The position numbers and the translations under genes were made by a program. The notes below the pieces were generated by a model that did no database searches, was not told the DNA's origin, and worked only from the letters and a program-made list of their open reading frames with translations. Shown here one piece after another: positions 1 to 8,579 of a stretch of 64,000 nucleotides of DNA; the first letter of the stretch is position 1, and each line of letters begins with the position of its first letter. This DNA is from Phocaeicola faecalis. GTDB taxonomy: Bacteria > Bacteroidota > Bacteroidia > Bacteroidales > Bacteroidaceae. The stretch lies in contig NZ_JADNRM010000005.1 in assembly GCF_021730445.1 (NCBI RefSeq), positions 62,001 through 126,000 on the forward strand, given 5' to 3'.

Positions 1-194
1 TAAGGAGAATCCTCATAATTTCCGTTCCGCACATCGGCTGCATTTTTATAAGGCCATACATACGAATGTGGAGCCAGTTTATTCAGCCCGACAGCATACT
101 GACTCTGCCATTCGGGTTGTTGCTGTGCCATCATGGGAAGACACCATACGAAAGCCCAAAGGCCCAGTAGGGTTTCTGTTATTCGCTTCTTCAT
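1..194 (-). CDS. GH2 beta-galactosidase, N-terminal fragment
   Basis: Only the first 64 codons are inside the window; the gene runs off the left edge. It starts at the ATG whose complement is 192-194 and encodes MKKRITETLLGLWAFVWC, a secretory signal peptide ending near MMAQ. The mature start contains PEWQSQYAVGLNKLAPHSY followed by a stretch resembling the jelly-roll start of Bacteroides GH2 beta-galactosidases, where the phrase about an enzyme named by (E)W-x-(N/D)P at the N terminus is common. It lies 18 bp after the GH20 gene on the same strand, so it is probably the third gene of the sulfatase-GH20-GH2 operon and would remove beta-galactose from host glycans in the periplasm. No catalytic residue is visible in the fragment, so the family call rests on N-terminal similarity and context. 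Confidence 0.7.
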   Translation of the reverse strand, partial: MKKRITETLLGLWAFVWCLPMMAQQQPEWQSQYAVGLNKLAPHSYVWPYKNAADVRNGNYEDSP

Positions 195-212
195 CGTTCT
201 AAGTATTTTTGT

Positions 213-2525
213 TTATTCTATTATCAACTCGTCCACACATACCCGCGCTTCCTGCTCCGGACGCACGTGGGTAAGCGGACAGCCACCTGCACCAAAGAGG
301 ATGACACGCACATAGCGACCGGCATCATCCAAGTTGAACGGCAAGTTTTCTATAAATGTACCTTCGCGGAATATCTCCTCCGGCTCAAACTCTTTGGAAG
401 CCACTTTCCAATATTCAATATCTTCATTGGAAAGCCACACCTCAACACGTTTGGGCTTATGCACTCCCATACCATAATTATTGATGCAGCCCAATACCAA
501 CTTATTCAGATGCTCTCTTTTTCTCAAATCCAGCGTAAAGGCAATGGAATCATTCCGTGTCCACGACGCCCATTCCGAATCGGTATATTTCAGGCTGCCG
601 CGAACACCATTCACCATCACACGCTCCACCGGGTTACTGCGCAACATCCGTTTAGCCGTCGCCTTGTTCCATTGAATGGGTAAAGTCAAGGTCTGTCCCA
701 TCTGTTTACCGTTTTTAAAGGTAGCGCTTTTGATGGTTTGAGGAGTAGTTACTTGCCATTTGCGTTCATAAAGAGAAGACTTGGCTGTGGGCTGACTTCC
801 GTTTGTGGTATAACGTATCTCCACATCGGGGCGGATACATTCCAACTCTACTTGCAGACTGCCGTCCATCGGAGTCACTTTATGCTGGATATTGTACATG
901 GAACGGGCATAAGTAATTCCTTTTACATCAAGATGTCCGGTAAAGTTATCCAGAGCCACCAAGAATCTGTCCCAGTCCTTGTGCACCGGGAAAGTCCACG
1001 CGCCTTCGGCTACTGCTGCCAGACGAGGGAAAATCAGGTATTCCACTTCTTCAGGCTTGTTGCAGAATTCAGTCCACATAGACCCCTGTATACCCATCAG
1101 TAATGAGCGCATCCCGGCTGTCCAACTTCGTTCCACCGGTTCATAATCATATACATCCTTCAATGTATTATTGCCGAAATAAGTGACCGGCTCAAACCAT
1201 TGCGGACCTTGATAACGAATGAGGTACAACACGCGTGCCGGAGTCATCACGAAACGATGTCCCTGTTTGGCTGCCTTCAATGCAGCCTGTCCGTATCCTT
1301 GCCAGCCAAAGATAACAGCACCATCGGGAATCTTGGTATTTGTCAGTTCATCCCACCCCATGACTTCGCGCCCTTTGCTCTTCACATAACTGCTCATACG
1401 TGCCATGAAGTAACCTTGCAAGTCTTCTTCATCCTTCAGTCCTTCTTTTTTCATCCGCGCCTGACACAGCGGACACACCTTCCAATGGGTTTTACGGGCT
1501 TCGTCACCACCCAAATGAATGTATTTGGAAGGAAACAATGCAACCACCTCGTCAATTATATTTTGCAGGAAAGTAAAGACACTGTCGTTGCCGGCACAAT
1601 AAATGATATCCGCATGATTTCCGCCCAACCCGGGAAGCACACCGATAAATTTATCCACCACCGGACAAGCCAACAAAGGATAAGCTGCCAACGCCGCATT
1701 GCTGTGTGCCGGCATCTCTATTTCGGGAATCACCTCTATCCGGCGTGCAGCCGCATAAGCAACAATCTCACGAATATCATCTTGAGTATAGAAGCCTTTT
1801 TCCACTGTCGGTTCACCTTGACGCTGATTCCGCCGTTCGGGGAAAAGTTTGCCCGGACGCTCCACCCGGCTAGCCCCTATTTCCGTCAGCAACGGATATT
1901 TCTTTATCTCGATACGCCAGCCGTTATCATCCACCAGATGCAAATGCAACGTATTCAGTTTCAACATTCCCATACAGTCAATGATACGAAGCAAATTCTC
2001 CTTCGGAGTGAAAAAGCGGGCGACATCCACCATCAGTCCGCGATAGCCGAACCGAGGCTCGTCGGTGATAGTCATTGCCGGCACCACCCATTCCACATCA
2101 TTCACTTTAACCGCACTTTCTATTGCCGCCGGCAATAGCTGGCGGATGCTCTGCAAAGCATAAAAGAAGCCTTTGGCATCAGCCGCCTTGACGGTTATTT
2201 TCTTGGGAGTAATCTCCAGACAATAAGCTTCGCTTTTTATGTTCTTGTCTGTCTGGTACACTAAATCTCCCTTTTTACTGTCAACTTTCAGTTTCGGGGT
2301 AAAGCCGGCGGCACAGGCAAACTGCTCGGAAAGCAAACGGATAACGGCAGCCTGTTCCTCCGTTTCGACCGCAAAAACTGTTTTGGGAGTAAATTGAAAG
2401 TTTCCCGTTCCAAGCACAACACTGGTCGGACGAGGCACTAAAGGTATGGAAGCGGAATTATCCGCCTCCATATCGACTATGGAAAAAAATAAGCCTAAAA
2501 TTATCAGATAAATGTATCTCATCAT
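213..2525 (-). CDS. GH20 beta-N-acetylhexosaminidase
   Basis: Exported beta-hexosaminidase of 770 residues that would release terminal GlcNAc or GalNAc from glycans by substrate-assisted catalysis. A signal peptide (about residues 1-20) precedes a GH20 N-terminal domain (about 25-150) and the catalytic barrel, which begins near YRGLMVDVARFF and carries the diagnostic HLGGDE motif with the catalytic pair D341-E342. After the barrel there is a small chitobiase C-terminal-like domain (YTTNGSQPTAKSSLYERKW) and then a beta-rich, discoidin/CBM32-like end (about 640-770). It starts 6 bp downstream of the sulfatase stop, so the two are cotranscribed. Together with the following GH2 gene this suggests stepwise trimming of sulfated GlcNAc-Gal chains from mucin or keratan-sulfate-like glycans; that substrate is inferred from context. 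Confidence 0.95.
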   Translation of the reverse strand: MMRYIYLIILGLFFSIVDMEADNSASIPLVPRPTSVVLGTGNFQFTPKTVFAVETEEQAAVIRLLSEQFACAAGFTPKLKVDSKKGDLVYQTDKNIKSEAYCLEITPKKITVKAADAKGFFYALQSIRQLLPAAIESAVKVNDVEWVVPAMTITDEPRFGYRGLMVDVARFFTPKENLLRIIDCMGMLKLNTLHLHLVDDNGWRIEIKKYPLLTEIGASRVERPGKLFPERRNQRQGEPTVEKGFYTQDDIREIVAYAAARRIEVIPEIEMPAHSNAALAAYPLLACPVVDKFIGVLPGLGGNHADIIYCAGNDSVFTFLQNIIDEVVALFPSKYIHLGGDEARKTHWKVCPLCQARMKKEGLKDEEDLQGYFMARMSSYVKSKGREVMGWDELTNTKIPDGAVIFGWQGYGQAALKAAKQGHRFVMTPARVLYLIRYQGPQWFEPVTYFGNNTLKDVYDYEPVERSWTAGMRSLLMGIQGSMWTEFCNKPEEVEYLIFPRLAAVAEGAWTFPVHKDWDRFLVALDNFTGHLDVKGITYARSMYNIQHKVTPMDGSLQVELECIRPDVEIRYTTNGSQPTAKSSLYERKWQVTTPQTIKSATFKNGKQMGQTLTLPIQWNKATAKRMLRSNPVERVMVNGVRGSLKYTDSEWASWTRNDSIAFTLDLRKREHLNKLVLGCINNYGMGVHKPKRVEVWLSNEDIEYWKVASKEFEPEEIFREGTFIENLPFNLDDAGRYVRVILFGAGGCPLTHVRPEQEARVCVDELIIE

Positions 2526-2531
2526 CGTATT

Positions 2532-4115
2532 TTACTCTTTATCCCTGTCGGGAGAAAAACGGACAGGGTCATTATACTGTTCCTGCAACTTCAGTAATTC
2601 TTCTTTCAGTTCCTTCACCACAGGCTCATATTCAGCCTGTCCGTAGAGGTTATGCATTTCTGTCGGATCTGCCTGCAAGTCATACAGTTCCCACACATCG
2701 ATGTCATTATAGAAATGAATCAATTTATAACGGTCGGTACGCACACCATAATGGCGTTTCACCATGTGCTCTGCTGGATACTCATAAAAATGATAATACA
2801 ATGCATTACGCCAGTTCTGCGGATGCTCGCCTTTCAGTAACGGAAGCAGTGATACCCCATGTATGTCTTCGGGAACAGGAGCACCTGCCAGTTCAAGGAA
2901 CGTAGGCGCATAGTCTATGTTCTGAACCATTTCGGTGATATCTCCTTTTCTGTCGAATCCTTTCGGCAGACGCATAATCAATGGTGTGCGCATGGACTCT
3001 TCATACATAAAACGTTTGTCAAACCAACCATGCTCACCCATATAAAATCCTTGGTCGGAAGTATAGACCACCAATGTATTATCCAACAGATTCTTTTCTT
3101 TCAGATAATCAAGCACGCGGCCTACATTGTCATCCAATGTCTTCACCACCTTGGCATAATCACGCATATAACGTTGGAATTTCCAATCGGCGAGCTCTTT
3201 TCCTTGTGGATTCTTCTGATAGAACTCCTTGATGATAGGCGCATAGAAATCATCATATTGTTTGCGCTCTTCCGGTGTCAGACGCCCGATAAAGTTCAAA
3301 TAAGCCGATTTCAAGCGTGAATCCTTATTCATATCCAGCATCTTGGTATCATACATGATATCCATATCTTTAAAGATACTCATCTCCTGCGCAGCGGCAG
3401 CCGGACGTCCCTCATAATCATCATAAAAATTATCAGGCATGGTGAAGGTTTTGTCTTCGTATTCGTTCAGATATTTCAACTCGGGCAACCAGTTGCGGTG
3501 AATGGCCTTGTGATGAATCAAAAGACAAAATGGCTTATCTTTATCGCGTTGGTTCTCCATCCAGTCTATACTCATATCGGTAATGAGGTTCGTCAGATAT
3601 CCCTGCTTCTCTATCGTATCGTTTTGCATCGTAATGAAACGGGGATTGTAGTAATCTCCCTGTCCGGGCACAATCTCCCAATAGTTAAAGCCGGTCGGCA
3701 AGCTTTCCAAATGCCATTTGCCCACCAAAGCAGTTTGGTAACCTGCTTTTTGCAACAACTTAGGAAAAGTCTGCTGTGAAGAGTCAAATACACACGTCGT
3801 ATTATCATAAAACTTATTGGCACAACTGTGCTTGCCGGTTATCATACAGGCACGACTGGGGCCACTCAAAGAGTTTGCCACAAAACTGTTGGTAAAGCGT
3901 ACCCCATCATTAGCAATTCTGTCAAGGTTAGGTGTTTCCATATAACGTTTGTCATAGCAGCTCATCATCTGGGCAGTATGGTCATCCGTCATGATATAGA
4001 CAATATTAAAAGGTTTCTGCTCCTCTGTTTTCTTCTGAGAAGCACATGAAGACATAGATGCCAAAGCCGTGACACCCGTCAAAGAATAAAGTAGGCCGGA
4101 ATGTAGGTTATTCAT
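2532..4115 (-). CDS. S1 family sulfatase lipoprotein, serine type
   Basis: A 527-residue arylsulfatase-superfamily enzyme that hydrolyses sulfate esters on glycans. The N terminus is lipoprotein-like (ALASMSSCASQKK). The metal-binding start NIVYIMTDDH (two Asp) is followed by the sulfatase signature LSGPSRACMITG. The residue to be oxidised to formylglycine is S84, not Cys, so maturation needs the radical-SAM anaerobic sulfatase-maturating enzyme anSME, which is not in this window. Further family features are GKWHLE and TSDQGFYMGEHGWFDKR. It is the first gene of the operon with GH20 and GH2 downstream. The sequence resembles the S1_11 GlcNAc-6-O-sulfatases of Bacteroides, which fits a downstream hexosaminidase, but the subfamily is a judgement from memory. 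Confidence 0.94.
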   Translation of the reverse strand: MNNLHSGLLYSLTGVTALASMSSCASQKKTEEQKPFNIVYIMTDDHTAQMMSCYDKRYMETPNLDRIANDGVRFTNSFVANSLSGPSRACMITGKHSCANKFYDNTTCVFDSSQQTFPKLLQKAGYQTALVGKWHLESLPTGFNYWEIVPGQGDYYNPRFITMQNDTIEKQGYLTNLITDMSIDWMENQRDKDKPFCLLIHHKAIHRNWLPELKYLNEYEDKTFTMPDNFYDDYEGRPAAAAQEMSIFKDMDIMYDTKMLDMNKDSRLKSAYLNFIGRLTPEERKQYDDFYAPIIKEFYQKNPQGKELADWKFQRYMRDYAKVVKTLDDNVGRVLDYLKEKNLLDNTLVVYTSDQGFYMGEHGWFDKRFMYEESMRTPLIMRLPKGFDRKGDITEMVQNIDYAPTFLELAGAPVPEDIHGVSLLPLLKGEHPQNWRNALYYHFYEYPAEHMVKRHYGVRTDRYKLIHFYNDIDVWELYDLQADPTEMHNLYGQAEYEPVVKELKEELLKLQEQYNDPVRFSPDRDKE

Positions 4116-4148
4116 AATATAATATTTTAATAATGCATAGATTTAATG

Positions 4149-4156
4149 CAAATATA
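4149..4156 (-). promoter_or_regulatory. Bacteroides -7 box for the sulfatase operon
   Basis: TATATTTG on the minus strand, an exact match to the Bacteroides -7 consensus TAnnTTTG, about 34 bp upstream of the sulfatase ATG. No clear TTTG -33 box was confirmed. Confidence 0.6.
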
Positions 4157-4202
4157 CAGATTATGAATCACTATCGGGAACAATAATTACTTTTTTAGCA
4201 TC

Positions 4203-4257
4203 AAAAAACTCCGCATGGAGCAAGTTTTTCTAACTTACCGACCATGCGGAGTTCCTT
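4203..4257 (-). terminator. Rho-independent terminator after the ThrE-type gene
   Basis: A perfect 12-bp stem, AACTCCGCATGG at 4207-4218 and its complement at 4242-4253, with a 23-nt loop. Read on the minus strand the stem is followed by a run of six T, so it terminates transcription of the exporter gene ahead of the sulfatase promoter. Confidence 0.8.
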
Positions 4258-4274
4258 ATAGATTAATCAACAGA

Positions 4275-5624
4275 CTACCACTCAATAAATTTACCTCGTG
4301 CTTTGCGTTCTTCCAATTCTTTCTGAAGAAACTCCCGACGGTCTTTGGCAATATAACGGCGCGCAAAGATGTTGGGCACAGCAACACCCAATGATATACA
4401 CAAAATAATAAGTGCAGAATTAATGCCGTTTGAGAAGGCGTTTGTCACCTCACCTATCACACCGTGCATATTAATAAATGCCAACAAGGAACGATACATC
4501 AATACACCCGGAACCATCGGAATGACCGAAGGAATTGTCAATACGTGATTCGGCACGTGAAACCAGTGTACGGCCTTCACCGCCAACAGGCTGACAACGA
4601 AACTTCCCATAAACGAACCGATGACCGGACCGTATCCCAGTTCAAAGTTCACAAAGTTACGGGTACACACGGCAATTATTCCACCTATAGCCACCACCCA
4701 CAAAAGGCGGCGTTGAATATTAAAGATAGTGGCAAAGCCCATCGCTGCAATAGCCGCTGCAATAGCATACACCCAATATCCGTCATGCGGAACCATACTC
4801 AGTTCACTGAATTTCTGGTCAATCGTCACATCATTCATCACTAAAAGCCTCATCGCAAAGGCAATACCGAATGCCATGCCCCCTACCATCATGACCGTAT
4901 TGGCGGCACGAGTGATACCCACCAGCAAATGATTATCAATCATGTCATCCACAAAGTTGATTAGCGGGACTCCCGGAACGATATAGAGCGTACATGCCAA
5001 TAAGGGATGATAAGGTGTTACAGACCATCCTGTAAACGAAAAGGCATACGCCAGACACGTGCAGACAAATGCCGAAATAGCAATACTCATGTACACATTT
5101 ATCCCGAACTCTATGCAACGGGCACGGGTACGGAATCCGACAAAAGTACAGAGTGCGGTTATCAAGAAAGCAATCCAGTCACCACCAAACAATTTACAGA
5201 ATCCGCCACAGGCAAATCCGGTACAGATGGCAACAACGTAAGGAGTATAATTACGTTTCTGATGGGCAATCTTCTCCAGTTCCTCCTCATACTTATCCAA
5301 CGAATAATCCTGTTCGATGGCACGCCATGACAATTTACTGATTTTTGAAATGGCTTCCATGTTAATGCCATGTTTCTCACATTTTTGGAACTTGGAAAAA
5401 GAATGTTTCTCGTCACTTACATTAACCATCAACATAGTCCACCGGATATCGATGTGCAACTTATCTTCGGGGATGCCGAGATAGGCAGCGACACGCTTCA
5501 TATTCCGCTCAATGCGATTAGTATCCGCAGCGCTCTCCATGAGCATTTTTCCTGTACGCAGCAACAGGTCCAGTTTGCGGCGTAATAATAGGACCTCCTG
5601 CTCGTTTGTTGTCTCGTTTGTCAT
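4275..5624 (-). CDS. ThrE-type threonine/serine exporter
   Basis: A 449-residue inner-membrane protein of the ThrE family, which exports threonine and serine in Corynebacterium. The cytoplasmic N-terminal region (about 1-130) carries the typical family start, with RTGKMLMESAADTNRIERNM and ISKLSWRAIEQ. Roughly ten hydrophobic segments follow, the first half corresponding to the ThrE/DUF1212 domain and the second half (from about 290, DGYWVYAIAAAIAAMGFATI) to the DUF3815 ThrE-like domain, here fused in one chain. It is a single-gene unit with its own promoter and a terminator. Substrate is assumed from the family; no nearby gene gives further information. Confidence 0.85.
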   Translation of the reverse strand: MTNETTNEQEVLLLRRKLDLLLRTGKMLMESAADTNRIERNMKRVAAYLGIPEDKLHIDIRWTMLMVNVSDEKHSFSKFQKCEKHGINMEAISKISKLSWRAIEQDYSLDKYEEELEKIAHQKRNYTPYVVAICTGFACGGFCKLFGGDWIAFLITALCTFVGFRTRARCIEFGINVYMSIAISAFVCTCLAYAFSFTGWSVTPYHPLLACTLYIVPGVPLINFVDDMIDNHLLVGITRAANTVMMVGGMAFGIAFAMRLLVMNDVTIDQKFSELSMVPHDGYWVYAIAAAIAAMGFATIFNIQRRLLWVVAIGGIIAVCTRNFVNFELGYGPVIGSFMGSFVVSLLAVKAVHWFHVPNHVLTIPSVIPMVPGVLMYRSLLAFINMHGVIGEVTNAFSNGINSALIILCISLGVAVPNIFARRYIAKDRREFLQKELEERKARGKFIEW

Positions 5625-5678
5625 CTTTTTAGCTTAAAATGTTAATCCTGAATTTAGAATAGGTTCGTTTTCGGGCCG

Positions 5679-5686
5679 CAAAGGTA
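5679..5686 (-). promoter_or_regulatory. -7 box for the ThrE-type gene
   Basis: TACCTTTG on the minus strand matches TAnnTTTG. It lies 55 bp upstream of the exporter ATG at 5624. Confidence 0.55.
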
Positions 5687-5825
5687 CAAAAATATCCATT
5701 ATAATTATACGAAACAGGAGAAACGCTTTAATATAAATACGCTCTTCAGAAGAAAGAAGAAAAGATATTCGGCTATTTACAGATGATATTCGACTATAAA
5801 TATAGGAACAATTATGAATTTGTCG

Positions 5826-5833
5826 TATCTTTG
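5826..5833 (+). promoter_or_regulatory. -7 box for the PASTA-rluD-ddl operon
   Basis: TATCTTTG matches TAnnTTTG and lies 22 bp upstream of the PASTA gene ATG at 5856. This supports the 5856 start over the longer frame that opens at 5783 upstream of the box. Confidence 0.6.
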
Positions 5834-5855
5834 ACGCGGAATAATCTAACTAGTT

Positions 5856-6497
5856 ATGGTAACATTCAAAGAATTCTTTTCGTTCAAGAACAACCGCTTC
5901 TTTTGGCTCAACCTGGTGGCCATGATTATTGTTGTGATAGCAATAGCTTTAGGAACGCTGCAATGGCTGGACAATTACACCCGCCATGGTGAAGCAGTGG
6001 TCGTTCCCAATGTAAAAGGATTGCCTATACGTCAGGCCGAAAACGAAATCTATAAACAAAATCTCAAGGCGGTCGCCATCGACTCCAGTTATGTCAAAGG
6101 GATGCCTCCCGGTGCCATACTGGAACAGAATCCTGCCGGAGGTTCAAAAGTAAAAGAAGGAAGAACGGTTTACCTCACCGTCAACATGGACAGTGCGCCC
6201 AAAGTGAGTGTTCCCGATATCATGGACAACAGTTCACTGCGCCAAGCCGAAGCCAAGCTGCGCGCTTTAGGCTTCAAGGTGGCCGAACCGGTATACATCA
6301 GCGGTGAGAAAGACTGGGTATACAGCGTCACTTACAAAGGCCGCACCCTGAATGCCGGCGACAAAGTTCCTCACGAGGCTTTATTAACCTTGCATGTGGG
6401 TAACGGCAATGACGAGTTGACCAATGACTCGACCTTGATAGACTCCACAACCACCGGTGACGATGATACTCCCGTGATAGACAAATCTTGGTTCTAA
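5856..6497 (+). CDS. Membrane-anchored PASTA domain protein
   Basis: A 213-residue protein with a short basic N terminus, one transmembrane helix (about residues 17-38, FWLNLVAMIIVVIAIALGTL) and an extracytoplasmic part with two PASTA repeats. The first is about 48-115 (VVVPNVKGLPIRQAENEIYK, GAILEQNPAGGSKVKEGRTV) and the second about 118-185 (VSVPDIMDNSSLRQAEAKLR). The acidic, Thr-rich tail is probably disordered. PASTA modules bind peptidoglycan fragments or beta-lactams in Gram-positive kinases and PBPs. Here there is no kinase or transpeptidase domain. It opens an operon with the pseudouridine synthase and D-Ala-D-Ala ligase, which points to a cell-envelope role, but the exact function is unknown. 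Confidence 0.88.
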   Translation: MVTFKEFFSFKNNRFFWLNLVAMIIVVIAIALGTLQWLDNYTRHGEAVVVPNVKGLPIRQAENEIYKQNLKAVAIDSSYVKGMPPGAILEQNPAGGSKVKEGRTVYLTVNMDSAPKVSVPDIMDNSSLRQAEAKLRALGFKVAEPVYISGEKDWVYSVTYKGRTLNAGDKVPHEALLTLHVGNGNDELTNDSTLIDSTTTGDDDTPVIDKSWF

Positions 6498-6514
6498 CTA
6501 TTCCAAATAAAGTG

Positions 6515-7591
6515 ATGATGACAGAAGACTATGCGGATGAAATAGACGATACGCTGGATGATATAGAACGAGTGGTGGAAGACCCTTCGGAGCTATACGA
6601 ACACTTCCGGGTAGTGGTGGACAAAGGCCAGTCGCAAGTGCGGATAGATAAATACTTGTTCGAACGGTTGGTCAACTCTTCGCGCAACCGAATCCAAAAA
6701 GCCGCCGATGCCGGTTTTGTCATGGCAAACGGCAAACCGGTGAAAAGCAGCTATAAAGTGAAGCCCTGTGACGTGCTGACAGTCATGATGGACCGTCCGC
6801 GTTACGACAATGATATTATCCCCGAAGACATACCACTGGACATTGTGTATGAGGACAATGACCTGATGGTGATTAACAAACCTGCCGGACTGGTCGTACA
6901 TCCGGGATGCGGCAATTATCACGGCACATTGGTCAACGCCATCGCCTGGCATTTAAAAGACAATCCCAAATATGATCCGAATGATCCGCAGGTGGGACTT
7001 GTCCATCGTATTGACAAAGACACTTCCGGCCTGCTGGTAGTGGCCAAGACTCCCGATGCCAAAACACACCTCGGGCTTCAATTTTACAACAAGACCACCA
7101 AACGTAAATATAATGCGTTGGTTTGGGGAATAGTAGAAAATGACGAAGGCACTGTAGAGGGCAATATCGGCAGGAATCCGAAAGACCGTATGCAAATGGC
7201 GGTATTAAGCGACCCCACACAAGGAAAGCATGCCGTCACCCATTACCGGGTTCTGGACCGGTTAGGCTATGTCACGCTGGTGGAATGTGTACTCGAAACC
7301 GGACGCACCCACCAGATACGTGTACACATGAAACATATCGGACACACCTTGTTCAACGATGAACGCTACGGTGGAAACGAAATTCTAAAAGGAACACATT
7401 TCAGTAAATACAAACAATTCGTAAACAACTGTTTCGAGACCTGCCCCCGTCAGGCACTTCACGCCATGACGCTGGGCTTTGTCCATCCCCGCACCGGCGA
7501 AGAGATGTTTTTCACCTCTCCGTTACCCGAGGATATGACAAACCTGATAGACAAGTGGAGAAACTATATCAGCAACAGAGAAGAACTATGA
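6515..7591 (+). CDS. rluD: RluD-type 23S rRNA pseudouridine synthase
   Basis: A 358-residue RluA/RluD family pseudouridine synthase. An S4 RNA-binding domain (VRIDKYLFERLVNSSRNRIQKAADAG is split here by type) is followed by the catalytic domain with NKPAGLVVHPG and the signature VHRIDKDTSGLLVVAK, whose Asp, D167, is the catalytic residue. The later RTHQIRVHM motif is also typical. The frame opens upstream at a TTG (6488) that overlaps the previous gene; ATG at 6515 (or 6518) is chosen because it lies 17 bp after the PASTA stop and avoids the overlap. Its stop overlaps the ddl start (ATGA). RluD modifies helix 69 of 23S rRNA; whether this one has that exact site is inferred. Confidence 0.9.
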   Translation: MMTEDYADEIDDTLDDIERVVEDPSELYEHFRVVVDKGQSQVRIDKYLFERLVNSSRNRIQKAADAGFVMANGKPVKSSYKVKPCDVLTVMMDRPRYDNDIIPEDIPLDIVYEDNDLMVINKPAGLVVHPGCGNYHGTLVNAIAWHLKDNPKYDPNDPQVGLVHRIDKDTSGLLVVAKTPDAKTHLGLQFYNKTTKRKYNALVWGIVENDEGTVEGNIGRNPKDRMQMAVLSDPTQGKHAVTHYRVLDRLGYVTLVECVLETGRTHQIRVHMKHIGHTLFNDERYGGNEILKGTHFSKYKQFVNNCFETCPRQALHAMTLGFVHPRTGEEMFFTSPLPEDMTNLIDKWRNYISNREEL

Positions 7592-8562
7592 AACGTACCA
7601 TTGCGATAGTAGCCGGAGGAGATTCCAGTGAACTCCCCGTTTCCCTGCGCAGCGCACAGGGAATTTACTCTTTCATTGACAAAGAGCGTTATAACTTATA
7701 TATAGTAGAAATGGAAGGCCACCGTTGGGAAGTCATCTTGCCCGATGGCACTAAAACTCCTATTGACCGTAACGACTTCGGATTCATGGAGAATGGCGAA
7801 AAGAAACTTTTCGATTTCGCTTATATCACCATCCACGGCACCCCGGGTGAGAACGGTATCCTGCAAGGCTACTTTGACTTGCTGGGGATTCCTTATTCCA
7901 GTTGCAACGTATTGGTTTCGGCAATAACATTCAATAAGTTCACCTGCAACCAATACCTGAAAGGATTTGGAATACGGGTATCCGAGTCCCTGATTCTCCG
8001 CAAAGGTTTTGAAATCACCAACCAAGAAGTAATCAGCAAAATCGGTCTGCCTTGTTTCATCAAACCGAATGCCGGCGGTTCCAGCTTCGGCGTGACGAAA
8101 GTCAAAACAGAAGAAGAGATTCAGCCAGCCATCGAAAAAGCCTTCCATGAAAGCGATGAAGTGATGATTGAAGCCTACATGAAAGGCACGGAAGTGACTT
8201 GCGGATGTTACAAGACAAAAGATAAAGAAGTGGTGTTCCCCATTACCGAGGTAGTAACCGACAATGAGTTCTTTGATTACGATGCCAAATACAACGGACA
8301 GGTACAGGAAATCACTCCCGCACGTCTTCCCGAAGACACGGCAGAACGCGTACGTCTGCTCACTTCCGCCATCTATGATATATTAGGTTGTTCGGGCATT
8401 ATCCGCATCGATTATATCATTACCGAAGGCGACAAAGTCAACCTGTTGGAAATCAACACCACTCCGGGCATGACCGCTACCAGCTTTATCCCACAGCAAG
8501 TGCGTGCCGCCGGACTGGACATCAAAGATGTAATGACCGATATTATCGAAAATAAGTTTTAA
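7588..8562 (+). CDS. ddl: D-alanine--D-alanine ligase
   Basis: A 324-residue ATP-grasp ligase that makes the D-Ala-D-Ala dipeptide for peptidoglycan. The start at 7588 (MKRTIAIVAGGDSSE) overlaps the preceding stop by 4 nt, and an upstream in-frame ATG at 7555 inside rluD is rejected. Family features are TIHGTPGENGILQGYFDLLGIPY, PCFIKPNAGGSSFGVTKV (ATP-binding loop), SGIIRIDYI and the metal-binding end EINTTPGMTATSFIPQQ. The last motif has the EhNT-x-PG pattern of Ddl. It is translationally coupled to rluD and followed 17 bp later by the acyltransferase gene. Confidence 0.95.
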   Translation: MKRTIAIVAGGDSSELPVSLRSAQGIYSFIDKERYNLYIVEMEGHRWEVILPDGTKTPIDRNDFGFMENGEKKLFDFAYITIHGTPGENGILQGYFDLLGIPYSSCNVLVSAITFNKFTCNQYLKGFGIRVSESLILRKGFEITNQEVISKIGLPCFIKPNAGGSSFGVTKVKTEEEIQPAIEKAFHESDEVMIEAYMKGTEVTCGCYKTKDKEVVFPITEVVTDNEFFDYDAKYNGQVQEITPARLPEDTAERVRLLTSAIYDILGCSGIIRIDYIITEGDKVNLLEINTTPGMTATSFIPQQVRAAGLDIKDVMTDIIENKF

Positions 8563-8579
8563 CTTAAATTAGAAGAGCC

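Noticed and set aside
1200-2138. 312-codon plus-strand frame
   Set aside because: Lies antisense inside the GH20 gene, which has clear catalytic motifs; the mirror frame has no recognisable domain.
6488-6514. TTG start for the pseudouridine synthase
   Set aside because: Overlaps the PASTA stop codon and adds residues not typical of the family.
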